The notes beneath the pieces are model-generated. The model was not told where the DNA came from. It did not search any database and was given only the letters and a program-made list of their open reading frames with translations. Positions 30,818 through 39,475 of a DNA stretch of 64,000 nucleotides are shown in pieces. The translations under genes and the position numbers were made by a program. The stretch is from a bacterium (lineage in GTDB: Bacteria; UBA10199; DSSB01), in contig DATEDP010000098.1 in the NCBI GenBank assembly GCA_035281585.1, forward strand, positions 1 through 64,000. Reading direction: 5' to 3'. The stretch's first letter is position 1, and the number at the start of each line of letters is the position of its first letter.

Positions 30818-33800
30818 ATGACTTCATCGATTCAGATCCTATCGGGGCGGGAATCTGCGGAATGGGCCTCGCTCCAGCGGGAGCGGGATCCGGAGCTGCG
30901 CGCGGACGGCATGCTAAACCTGGCTGGCCGTCTCGAAGCCCGGGGCCGGGAGCCTCAAGCCGCGGCCATCTATCAAGTTTTGCTGGAAGAAGGATCGATA
31001 GCCGCCGAGCGGGCTGGTCAGCGGCTCCAGGTCTTGCAGGGCGGGGGGGCTTGGGGCGCCCAAGCCGAAAGACTCACTCGTCAATTTTTTTCCCACGCCA
31101 CCGATCCGGCCTTGCTCGCGGGAATGGGGGTAGCCGGTTTAGTCGCCTCGGCGACAAGGTTCGGCATATTGGCTCGATTCGCCTCCGCCCGCGGTTCCTT
31201 GGCCACTCGCGGGCTTGGGGCCCGGCTATTGGCCGGAAGCGGAGCCTTGGCCCTGGAAGCTCCGGCTTTCACTTTCGCCGGTCGGGCGACCAACTCCCTG
31301 CTGAGCCGTCCACAGGATTCCTCGCTCCGGGCATGGGGCCATGAATTGGCTGGGGGCTACCTCATGCTGGGTTCCTTGAAAGTCAGCGGCGGTCTCGCCC
31401 GAGCCGGCGGCGGCGGACCGCTCCTTCACCAGGCAAGCATGTTCACCGGCTTGATGGCGGCCCATGGGCTCGAGATCCACGCCGGGCTCCGCGAGTCGCG
31501 CCCTTTCGCCGATCTGGCCTTGGAGTCGCTTTCGACCTTGTGGCAGCTGCAGGTGGCGGGAGGGCTCAGTCGTTCTTTGCTGGGAAGGCGTTACTCCGGT
31601 TTCGTTCGTGAGCTGGAGCTGCGGACGAGGAGGTTGGAGCCGCGATTCCCCCTGTATCGCCCCGCCTTCGCGGCGGGCGGGCCGACAAATCCGGCCCTGA
31701 CCTCGGGAATATTCGCGATGTCGGCGGACATCGGCGACGGCCACGCGACGCCCCGGGAAATTTGGCGGCATTGGGTGGCGGAACGTCCACTGCCGGGACG
31801 GCGCTACTTCGAATTTCCGGTCTATGAATTCGAGGGCGCCGCCGAGTTCTACGATGCCTTGAATCGGGCGGCTGATGGGGCTCCCGAGGGAACGCGCTGC
31901 CTCTTTTTAGAAATGCATTCGCTGAACGGCTATGGCGAGCTGCCAGCCGCGGTCGAGAACATCCTCCGGCGTCATTCCTCGCTCACCGAAATACGAGTCC
32001 GCTTTCAGAACGGAAGAATCTTCTGGATGACCAAGGAAGGGGAGGCGATTTCCAGCGACACCGAAGAGTTCAATCCACGCGATCCCGTGCACTTGGGCCA
32101 TGATATTCCAGTTGAGGAATTCTCGCGAGCCCGCCTTCGCACTCGATCGGCCCGTCTCAACAATGTGCCGCCTTTGCCGGCTTTGCTCCGAGAAGCCCGC
32201 ACCGAGGCCGGCCTCAGCATGGAAGACGTTATGTCGCGCCTGAACAGCGAGCTGGGCATGGAGAGCGAGCTCCGCGAATACGTCTCGTCGCTGCCTTCCC
32301 GCAAGCGATTGGCGGCGGCGGAGGGCGTCTCGAAGGAGCCGCTTCGATTTCCGATTCTGCGGTTCTTGGCCGAGACCTACGGCCAAGACATCCAGCGTTT
32401 CATCGCGGCGTCCAACCTCACCTTCTATCCCGGTCTTCCGCCGCGGGCTTGGCAGGCCGAGCGCTATCCCATCTATCTCGAGAGCGCGGAGGACGCGCGT
32501 TGGGCCGCGGAGTTTCACGAGGGCAAGAACGGCAAAGCCCGCGGCACCCTGGGGTGGCTGCTCTTCAGCGGCCGCAAGAATCCGGAGCGGTATCTGACGA
32601 TTCCCGCCCTCGCGAACCGAATCGGGCTTGCCCATCAGACCGTGGTGCGGCTGCAGAACAACAAGTCGGCCCCCACCGCGGCCACGATGGAGCGCATCGT
32701 GGATGCTCTCAACGTCCCTGAAAGCGAGGCCGTCGCCGCCCATACCCGGACCTTTCACTCCCAGCTCCCGCTGGCGCAACTCTTTCCAGGCCAGGATATT
32801 TTTCTTTCTCCCCACAGCCGTGACGCTGAAAAGGTCCGCACCTACGCCGCCAACCCTGGCGGTCTCGGACAATACCTCTTCGCGGCGAGGAAGCAGCGGC
32901 CCGGATTCGTCTCGGCGGAGGTGGTGGCCGGGGAGCTCGGCCGAAGCGTGGACTATTACCACAATCGAGAGGGCGGCGAGATCGGGCTGAATCGCGGGAA
33001 CCTCCACGACTGGTACCATCTTTGGAATCGTTTGGGCCTTCCCGAGCCCCTGTTCCGGCGAATCGCCGCCGAGCGTTATGAAATTCCGGTCAACCATCCA
33101 GCCTACGACCTAGCCGAGGCGCTGGAAGGGCGGAGCTTCGAGGAAGTCGCCGCTAGCTCCACCATCAGTACCAAGATCCTGCAGGGTCTCGCCGAGGGCC
33201 GCTCCTATACGGCTCCGACGCTGCTGGAGATTCACAAGGCCTTGCCGAAGCTCAATTCGGCGCGGCTGTTTTTGCAGAGCCATCCAATGATGCCGGAATT
33301 CTTTCCTGAAACCGGCGTACCTTCTCCTCGGCTGGATTTGGCGCCCGAGGCGATCGTCGAAAATTTCCGTTCCTTTCATTTTGGAGAAGCCTTGTTTAAT
33401 TTCCGCATGAGAGGCGAGCCTCCGCTCAGCGCGGTGAAGGTTGCCAAAGAGCTTGGTTGGGATGACGCGACGGTAGGCAATCACGAACGAGGCTTCGCGC
33501 GCATCGAGGATGACGCCACGCTCCTTCGCGTCGCCGACCTGCTGAGCTTGGACCGGCGGAAGTTGTTTCTCTATTTTCGTCCCGAGATACTTCGCTTCTT
33601 TCCTCTCCATCGCCCCGAAACGAGCGAGATTTGGGCGCTCGACGCGAAATTCTATGCCACCTTGACTGCGCCTTCGCGCGGGGCCTACGACCGAAACAAC
33701 TTACGGCGGAAGCTGAGCACTTTGATCATGAATTTGCCGCTGCGCCGCCGATCTTCCGGCGAGATCGACGAAGCGGGGACCTTGGCCGACTACCTCGGGC

Positions 33801-34222
33801 TGCCGAAGGCCCAAGCGGCCGCCTTGCTCGATCCGGCCTCGCCGCTCAACGTCGAGCAGATCCGCCTGTTGACCGAGCGCTTTCCCAGCCTTTCCTATCG
33901 CGAGTGGTACGAGCACTTTCATCGGCCCAGCTTGAATTATTTTTTGGGGCGCGACTCGGCGGGAGGGATCGATTACCGGGTCCCGGGCGGGTTGGACCTG
34001 GCCGGCTTGCACACCTTGGATATCAGCCGTTACGTGCGGGAAGCGGGCCCGATTAATTCGGAGGCAGCCACCCGTTTGCTGCGCCGATTTTCGGCAGGGG
34101 GCCGGCTTTCCGATGCCTCGATCGAGGTGTTGGCCCGCGCCAGCAGCGCGGACCGAAGAGTTCTGTACTTATTTAACAGGCGTCAGGAGTTGATGCCCAT
34201 TTTGGAGGGTCTGCCTAAATAA
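30818..34222 (+). CDS. multidomain protein: shared N-terminal module + array of XRE-like HTH units (paralog P1)
   Basis: A 1134-aa protein of unknown function. Residues ~20-275 are the module shared with the next two genes: a TPR-like hairpin (DPELRADGMLNLAGRLEARG), ATDPALLAGMGVAGL, RGLGARLLAGSGALALEAPA, ELAGGYLMLGSLKVSG and a SRSLLGRRY segment; parts are hydrophobic enough to be membrane-associated. Residues ~300-440 are mixed alpha/beta (FLEMHSL, IRVRFQNG). From ~450 to ~1035 about six degenerate Cro/C1-type (XRE) helix-turn-helix units recur, e.g. LREARTEAGLSMEDVMSRLN (~455), LTIPALANRIGLAHQTVVRL (~590), SAEVVAGELGRSVDYYHNRE, FEEVAASSTISTKILQGLAE and LSAVKVAKELGWDDATVGNH. No signal peptide and no clear Shine-Dalgarno. 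It might bind DNA at several sites or use HTH folds as protein-interaction units; neither is shown. Confidence 0.8.
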   Translation: MTSSIQILSGRESAEWASLQRERDPELRADGMLNLAGRLEARGREPQAAAIYQVLLEEGSIAAERAGQRLQVLQGGGAWGAQAERLTRQFFSHATDPALLAGMGVAGLVASATRFGILARFASARGSLATRGLGARLLAGSGALALEAPAFTFAGRATNSLLSRPQDSSLRAWGHELAGGYLMLGSLKVSGGLARAGGGGPLLHQASMFTGLMAAHGLEIHAGLRESRPFADLALESLSTLWQLQVAGGLSRSLLGRRYSGFVRELELRTRRLEPRFPLYRPAFAAGGPTNPALTSGIFAMSADIGDGHATPREIWRHWVAERPLPGRRYFEFPVYEFEGAAEFYDALNRAADGAPEGTRCLFLEMHSLNGYGELPAAVENILRRHSSLTEIRVRFQNGRIFWMTKEGEAISSDTEEFNPRDPVHLGHDIPVEEFSRARLRTRSARLNNVPPLPALLREARTEAGLSMEDVMSRLNSELGMESELREYVSSLPSRKRLAAAEGVSKEPLRFPILRFLAETYGQDIQRFIAASNLTFYPGLPPRAWQAERYPIYLESAEDARWAAEFHEGKNGKARGTLGWLLFSGRKNPERYLTIPALANRIGLAHQTVVRLQNNKSAPTAATMERIVDALNVPESEAVAAHTRTFHSQLPLAQLFPGQDIFLSPHSRDAEKVRTYAANPGGLGQYLFAARKQRPGFVSAEVVAGELGRSVDYYHNREGGEIGLNRGNLHDWYHLWNRLGLPEPLFRRIAAERYEIPVNHPAYDLAEALEGRSFEEVAASSTISTKILQGLAEGRSYTAPTLLEIHKALPKLNSARLFLQSHPMMPEFFPETGVPSPRLDLAPEAIVENFRSFHFGEALFNFRMRGEPPLSAVKVAKELGWDDATVGNHERGFARIEDDATLLRVADLLSLDRRKLFLYFRPEILRFFPLHRPETSEIWALDAKFYATLTAPSRGAYDRNNLRRKLSTLIMNLPLRRRSSGEIDEAGTLADYLGLPKAQAAALLDPASPLNVEQIRLLTERFPSLSYREWYEHFHRPSLNYFLGRDSAGGIDYRVPGGLDLAGLHTLDISRYVREAGPINSEAATRLLRRFSAGGRLSDASIEVLARASSADRRVLYLFNRRQELMPILEGLPK

Positions 34223-34272
34223 TAGGCTTTAGCTATTTGAAGTATTGTATCGATTTTCTTTGTGATTTGGCC

Positions 34273-34303
34273 GTGGGTCGATAGAATACCCACAGTTTTT
34301 TTT
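34273..34303 (+). terminator. Rho-independent terminator between P1 and P2
   Basis: GTGGGT-CGATAGAAT-ACCCAC then AGTTTTTTTTAC: a 6-bp stem and T8 in an AT-rich gap 51 nt after P1. It suggests that P1 and P2 are separate transcription units, or that transcription is attenuated between them. Confidence 0.75.
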
Positions 34304-34324
34304 ACAACAGGGTTAAACAACGCT

Positions 34325-36925
34325 ATGCCGGCAAACTTCAGTGCGGACAAAGTTTGTCCTAGCGATGGCGGGGGCGCCAACCACAATATCTGTCTTCACG
34401 ACGGAACTGCCTCATCTGTCGCGCTACAATTCCTCCATCATTTCTCGGAAGAACGAGAGGGATTTCTCCATCGTTTCGGCACCGCTTCTCGAGCGGAGCT
34501 GGGCTCCCTATTGGCCGAATCCGACCCCGAGCTTTTCTACAAGGGCTTGCTTCGAGTCGCCGGCCGCGAGCAGCAGGCCGGGCATGAATCCAACGCCGCT
34601 TTGCTCTACCAAGGAGTCGCCCAGTTGGCCGCCGGCGAAACGGTGGAGCTGGCCAAGCGGCGTTTGGCCGTCTTGAATGATGGCGGTCAAATGGGCGACC
34701 GGGCCGAATACTTGCTTTCCCGATTCGTCAGCGAGGTCACCGACCCGGCACCTTTGTTGGCGATGGGTGCGGCCGGGCTGGCCTTTCGAGTGGCCCGCGG
34801 TGCGGCTTTGGCCCGCTTGCTGGAGTTGCCGAGCGGGGCTTTGACCCGGGGAGCGGCTGCCCGGGCTCTGGCTGGAGTCGGCGGGTTCGCGGCCGAGGTT
34901 CCAGTCTTCAGCGCCGCGACGCGGACGGCCCAGGCTGCGCTGGGCCATGATTTGGACTGGAGCGCCGCGGCCTTGAAGGGCGAGCTGAGCCATAGCTTTC
35001 TTTTCCTCGGCGCCATTAAGACGGTGGGCGCCGCCGGCCGAAGCCTGCAGCGTTCGATCGGCGCCGGACCTCGTGGCTCCGCCGCCTTGGCCCAGGCTAG
35101 CCTCTTCGGCGGCATCTACGCGGGCCAAGCCTTGGAAGAGGCCGCCGGCTTCCGGCCGCCGCGGGGCGGGGCCACGGCCCTGGTCGACTCCTTGGGACTC
35201 TTCCTGACCTTCAACGCGGCCGGCCGCTTGAGCCGTTCGCTGCTCGGCTCGCGCTTTGCGGCTTGGGAAAGGGAATTGGATCTTCGCTCCGAAATTTTAG
35301 GGCGCCAAGGTCCGAGCCTCATGGCTCCCGGCTTAAGCATGGCGGTCGCGACGACGGGGACCAACGGCGTTTCTTCGATGGGCGCGACCCGGGATTTTTT
35401 TCCCAGCGCTGTCCAAATGACCAACGGATCGCGGGGCGACCTGCCCCGGCTGCCCCCAATACCCCGGCCATCCTCGAGCTACCCTCCGCGCAGCTCCGAT
35501 ATTTTTCCCAACGGAAAGGCGCCGGGCATCATCAAGGTGGCCCCGCCGCCCGAACAAATTCAAGAAATTCTCAGCTTGCTGCTTCCCCATCAAAGCGTCG
35601 ATCCCGAGGCCTTGGTCCGGGCCGGCCGCTTGCTCAATTGGCTGATGCCCGACGACCGTCACGTCTTGATACGGCATGCCTTGGAGGCGGCGACGCCCGA
35701 CGTCATTGTCAACCGGCTCACCGCAATGGCGACTCAGTCGAAGGACCGTTCCACCGCGGTTCATGCCTTGCGCTTGCTCCTTATTTTGCAGACCGGCGAC
35801 AAGAAAGTTGAGTATCGGGAAATGCTCCTGGCCATGGAGACCATCGGCAAGGCGCTCTCGCCGCGGCCGGCTAGCTCGAAGCAGTCGGACAGCTCGGAGA
35901 AGCCGGAAGTCTCGGCGGCCCTTCGTTGGAATGTCCGGGAATCGCGGTTTTGCCATGCCCTCGACGGAGTCATTACCGAGGCCGGGCAGCGACGGAGCAC
36001 TTTGGCTTTCGAAATGGAATTGGGCCATTTGGTTCGCGGCGGATTCTCGAGTCCCTTGTTGGACAACCTCCTGCATTTCTCGCTGGAATTGCGCAGCCCC
36101 AAGGCCCGTTACACGCTGGCGAACAGCTTGGTTTGGATGGCTTGGAAGCAAGAGGCCAAGCGAGGCCCGATCCGCGAGTTCATGGTCGGTTATTACCTCG
36201 TCGACCGCTTGGTCGAAACCGGCAACCTGACTCAAGCGGCGGCGGCCTCCCGATTTTTTCTGACCCGCAGCCAAAATTGGGAAAAAACGGCCTTTCCGAA
36301 AGACTTTCGCCTTTTCCTCCGCGAACGGCTGGCCTTCCAAGAAGCGACGGTCGCCAAGTATGCCGATGTGCTTAAAAATGCCCATCCCCAGGGAATGCAC
36401 GAATATTACGAGCTTCACGCTTTCGGCGACCGCCACCTGCCGGAGCCTTGGGGCTTGATCTCGGGCCTGCGCGACCATGCCGCCTTGCTCGAAGGTCACC
36501 GCGGTGGCCCCGCCAAGGAAGCGGTCAACCGGCGGCTTCAGGTGGCCGCGACATTGATGCGCGACATGGTGCTGGACCCCTTGATTTCCAAGGCGCTGCA
36601 TGCCTCGCCTCAGCTGAGCTTCTCGCGGCAAGGGCTTTTGGATTTGGTGGAGGACCTTCCGGCGCGATCCCGGGTCGAGTCGCAGGAGCCGCTCCAGGCG
36701 ATCTTCAATGCCCTGATATCGCGCGGGGAATGGAGCGAGGCCTACCGCCTGCTCGATGCCGTCTATCACATGCAGGTGGCCGATCCCATGCTGCTCCGGC
36801 AGGTCCACGCCTCGATGGTGATGGAGCTGGACATCGCCCAGCACCGGGCGGCCGAGAAGCCGGAATACGGTCTTCTCGAGGTCCACATGAAGCGCTTCAA
36901 CGCTTTCGAGTCGCGGTTTTTTTAG
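34325..36925 (+). CDS. multidomain helical protein with the shared N-terminal module (paralog P2)
   Basis: An 866-aa protein. The ATG at 34325 is chosen because the in-frame ATG at 34262 would read through the terminator hairpin. Residues ~65-340 hold the module found in P1 and P3: DPELFYKGLLRVAGRE, VTDPAPLLAMGAAGL, ALTRGAAARALAGVGGFAAE, GELSHSFLFLGAIKTVG and a GRLSRSLLGSRF segment. The linker ~345-420 is Pro/Ser-rich. Residues ~425-860 are almost entirely amphipathic helices (LNWLMPDDRHVLIRHALEAA; ALRLLLILQTG; LVDRLVETGNLTQAAAASRF), suggestive of HEAT/TPR-like solenoid repeats, but I recognise no family. There is no signal peptide. The ORF ends 53 nt before P3. Confidence 0.75.
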   Translation: MPANFSADKVCPSDGGGANHNICLHDGTASSVALQFLHHFSEEREGFLHRFGTASRAELGSLLAESDPELFYKGLLRVAGREQQAGHESNAALLYQGVAQLAAGETVELAKRRLAVLNDGGQMGDRAEYLLSRFVSEVTDPAPLLAMGAAGLAFRVARGAALARLLELPSGALTRGAAARALAGVGGFAAEVPVFSAATRTAQAALGHDLDWSAAALKGELSHSFLFLGAIKTVGAAGRSLQRSIGAGPRGSAALAQASLFGGIYAGQALEEAAGFRPPRGGATALVDSLGLFLTFNAAGRLSRSLLGSRFAAWERELDLRSEILGRQGPSLMAPGLSMAVATTGTNGVSSMGATRDFFPSAVQMTNGSRGDLPRLPPIPRPSSSYPPRSSDIFPNGKAPGIIKVAPPPEQIQEILSLLLPHQSVDPEALVRAGRLLNWLMPDDRHVLIRHALEAATPDVIVNRLTAMATQSKDRSTAVHALRLLLILQTGDKKVEYREMLLAMETIGKALSPRPASSKQSDSSEKPEVSAALRWNVRESRFCHALDGVITEAGQRRSTLAFEMELGHLVRGGFSSPLLDNLLHFSLELRSPKARYTLANSLVWMAWKQEAKRGPIREFMVGYYLVDRLVETGNLTQAAAASRFFLTRSQNWEKTAFPKDFRLFLRERLAFQEATVAKYADVLKNAHPQGMHEYYELHAFGDRHLPEPWGLISGLRDHAALLEGHRGGPAKEAVNRRLQVAATLMRDMVLDPLISKALHASPQLSFSRQGLLDLVEDLPARSRVESQEPLQAIFNALISRGEWSEAYRLLDAVYHMQVADPMLLRQVHASMVMELDIAQHRAAEKPEYGLLEVHMKRFNAFESRFF

Positions 36926-36978
36926 GCATTTATTCCGCAACTCTCGGCGGGTCTTTCCGAATTTTTTTTATTCCGAAT

Positions 36979-39396
36979 ATGAGTGCCATCGATTTCGAGC
37001 CACGCTTTCAACGAGAAAGGGCGGCGCTAGCCGCCGAGGCCGATCCCGAGCTTCGCGCCGAGGGCCTGCTGAACCTGGCCTCGCGCGAGGAGAGGCGGGG
37101 CAGGGCCGACCTTGCCCTGAGCATCTACTCGAGCCTGGGCGATCCGGCGTCGCCGGATTACGTTGCCGGGGTGGCCGATCGCGCCCGGCGGAGAAGCGGG
37201 GCCTTGGGCGGCGAGGGCCGATTCGGCGACCGCTTCGAGGTTTTCACCCGCAATTTTTTCGCGCAAGCCAGCGATCCGGCTTTACTGCTGGGCATGGGCG
37301 TGGCCGGCGGCTTGGGCACGGCCCTGCGTTTCGGCGCCCTCAGCCGCTTGGCGGCTTCACCGGCCGCTTGGTGGAGCCGGGGGCTCGGCGCTCGAGCCCT
37401 GGCCTCGACCGGGGCCTGGCTCTTGGAGGCTCCGGCCTTCACCGTTGCGACGCGCCTCGGTCGAAGGGCCTTGGGATCGGATCATTCCACTTCCTTGCCT
37501 TGGAGGGATGAGCTTCTCTCCGGCTACCTGATGCTGGGCGCGCTCAAGCTGGCCGGGGCCGCGGTCGGGCCGTTGACCAGTCGGCTGCCATCCTTCACGG
37601 CCGGGACCTTGCGACTGGGCTCCCAACTCGGCGCCCTGATGCTGACTCATCGGGCCGAGATCGGTCTCGGCCTGCGGTCTTCCGCTTCGGCCGACCAGAT
37701 CCTGGCCGAATCCTTGGGCACCTTGCTGCATTTCCACGTTTCGGGACGATTGAGCGGGGCCCTGTTCGGTCCAGGCTATGCCCAAGCCTTGCAGGGCTTG
37801 GAGCTGCGCTCTCGAGACTTGGCCGTTTCGAGCCTGCCGCCGCGACCCTTTCCCTGGCTCGGCTCGCCGGCATACGCCGCCGCCGGTCCGCGGATTGAAA
37901 CGGCCGGGCCCCGGAGCGAAGCCGGGGCCAGACCGCCGGTTCTGCAGATGTCGGCTCTGCCCAAGGATGGCGAGGCCTCACCGGGGCCGGGCCGGCCGGC
38001 TTTGGGGAGCGGCGATTTCTCGGTGCAGGAGGTCCCGAACGTCCCTCGAATGGCGGTGGAGCAGATCGTCCGTCAAGTCGAGCCGGAATTCTTCGAGCCC
38101 GAGCTGATGGAGAGCCTGCTCTCCCGGAAGCGGCCTTGGAACGAAGCTTACCGCCGCGAAGTCGAAAGGGAGCTACGGCAATACCTGAACGAAGACGGCT
38201 TGCCGACCTACGCCTTGCAGCATGAAAAGGTGCAGCGCTATCTGGGCCAGGTCTGGCGGAATTCGCGGGAGCCGGGAACGCCTTTCTCGTCCGAGGCCCA
38301 GGCCGCGCTCGCCGAAATCGGAGCGGCCCGGGTTTTTCTCCGCGATTTCCGATTCTCCGACGGCACTCACTTCGCGCCTTCGCCTTTCCTCCGCTCGGCC
38401 GGACTTTCGGCCGATTTGGGAAGGGATTTCTTTTTCCTCAGCGACATCGGGCGGACCACCGGCTCCTTCAAGGAGCGCGGCGCCCTGGTCGAGGTGCGGA
38501 AGGCCGCCTTGGAGGGAGTGCTTCACGTCGTGACCGCCTCCCACGGCAATCACGGCTTGGCGGTGGCCTTGGCCGCGCGGAAACTGGGCCTCCGCAGCAC
38601 CGTCGTGGTTCCCGACACCACGCCGCAGGTGAAGGTCGAGCGGCTTCGCTCGCTCGGCGCGACCGTCGTCAGCACCGGCGAGAAACCCTGGCGCGGTTAC
38701 GAAGAGGCCCGCGATTGGGCCGTCCAATACGTTCTGGAGCGCAACCTCCACTTGCGGGAACGGCTCGAGCTCGATCCGGTCGCCCGCTACATCCATGGCT
38801 TCGAAGACGTGATCCCGGGGCAGGGCGTGGCGGCCTACGAGATTCTCGAAGCGTTGAACCGCCTGCCGGTGGCCCAGCGCGAAAGCCTTTCCCGCGCTAC
38901 ATTCTTGGTCCCGACCGGCGGCGGCGGCTTGGCGGCCGGGTTGGCGACGGTGCTCAAGGCCGAATTGCCCCAGGCCCGCGTCATCGGGGTCCTCTCCGAG
39001 GAAGCTCCCGCGATGCATCTTTCCTTGATCGATGGGCGGCGCAGCGAGGTCTTTCTCAACGCCAAGAGCCTTTGCGACAGCGGGATCGGCTTGACGATTC
39101 CCGGCGCCCGGGCCTTCCGGCTGCTTTCGGAGCTGCTCGACGGCTCCTTGCCAGTGAGCGACGCGTGGGTGGGTGAGGCGATGCGCCGAATCTACCGCCA
39201 TGAGGGGCTGAAGGTGGAGGGCGGGGCGGCCACCGGGCTGGCCGCCGTCCTGAGCGGCCGCCTCTCCGAATGGGGCGTGGCGCCGGAGGCCCCGATCGTC
39301 ACCGTTTTTACCGGGGGAAACATCGATTCTTCCCGCCATGCCGATGTCATGGCCGGCCGAGAAGCGGCCCTTCCGAGCCCGCCGCCCCAGCGCTAA
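36979..39396 (+). CDS. fusion of the shared N-terminal module to a PLP-dependent threonine-dehydratase-like enzyme (paralog P3)
   Basis: An 805-aa protein; ATG 36979 begins the segment homologous to P1 (DPELRAEGLLNLASREERRG). Residues ~1-290 are the shared module (SDPALLLGMGVAGG, RGLGARALASTGAWLLEAPA, ELLSGYLMLGALKLAG, SGRLSGALFG). A linker and a short helical stretch lead to a full fold-type-II PLP domain at ~450-790: TGSFKERGAL with Schiff-base Lys498, TASHGNHGLA (~518-527), VPTGGGGLAAGLA (~643-655) for the phosphate, and a C-terminal TVFTGGNID motif. These correspond to threonine dehydratase/serine racemase motifs (SFKxRGA, SxGNHxQ, GGGGL); SHGNHG replaces the usual SAGNHA. No ACT regulatory domain. 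The enzyme may act on Ser/Thr-like amino acids; substrate unknown. Confidence 0.85.
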   Translation: MSAIDFEPRFQRERAALAAEADPELRAEGLLNLASREERRGRADLALSIYSSLGDPASPDYVAGVADRARRRSGALGGEGRFGDRFEVFTRNFFAQASDPALLLGMGVAGGLGTALRFGALSRLAASPAAWWSRGLGARALASTGAWLLEAPAFTVATRLGRRALGSDHSTSLPWRDELLSGYLMLGALKLAGAAVGPLTSRLPSFTAGTLRLGSQLGALMLTHRAEIGLGLRSSASADQILAESLGTLLHFHVSGRLSGALFGPGYAQALQGLELRSRDLAVSSLPPRPFPWLGSPAYAAAGPRIETAGPRSEAGARPPVLQMSALPKDGEASPGPGRPALGSGDFSVQEVPNVPRMAVEQIVRQVEPEFFEPELMESLLSRKRPWNEAYRREVERELRQYLNEDGLPTYALQHEKVQRYLGQVWRNSREPGTPFSSEAQAALAEIGAARVFLRDFRFSDGTHFAPSPFLRSAGLSADLGRDFFFLSDIGRTTGSFKERGALVEVRKAALEGVLHVVTASHGNHGLAVALAARKLGLRSTVVVPDTTPQVKVERLRSLGATVVSTGEKPWRGYEEARDWAVQYVLERNLHLRERLELDPVARYIHGFEDVIPGQGVAAYEILEALNRLPVAQRESLSRATFLVPTGGGGLAAGLATVLKAELPQARVIGVLSEEAPAMHLSLIDGRRSEVFLNAKSLCDSGIGLTIPGARAFRLLSELLDGSLPVSDAWVGEAMRRIYRHEGLKVEGGAATGLAAVLSGRLSEWGVAPEAPIVTVFTGGNIDSSRHADVMAGREAALPSPPPQR

Positions 39397-39417
39397 ATGT
39401 CCCAAAAAACTAAGGCC

Positions 39418-39447
39418 TTGACGACGCCGGACCGAGGATCTTATTAG
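39418..39447 (+). promoter_or_regulatory. sigma-70-type promoter of the serine/purA operon
   Basis: TTGACG (39418-39423), 18-bp spacer, TATTAG (39442-39447), 29 bases before the ATG of the aminotransferase gene. AGGAG at 39466-39470 is its ribosome-binding site. Both elements and spacing are close to consensus. Confidence 0.75.
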
Positions 39448-39475
39448 CCTAGCTCGGCTTTTTTTAGGAGACCCT

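Noticed and set aside
34262..34324. Earlier ATG for P2 at 34262
   Set aside because: It would place a terminator hairpin with T8 inside the coding region and adds a segment with no homology to P1 or P3.
36448..36978. Earlier ATG for P3 at 36448
   Set aside because: Would overlap the 3' end of P2 by nearly 480 nt with unrelated, Arg-rich translation; the shared module begins after ATG 36979.
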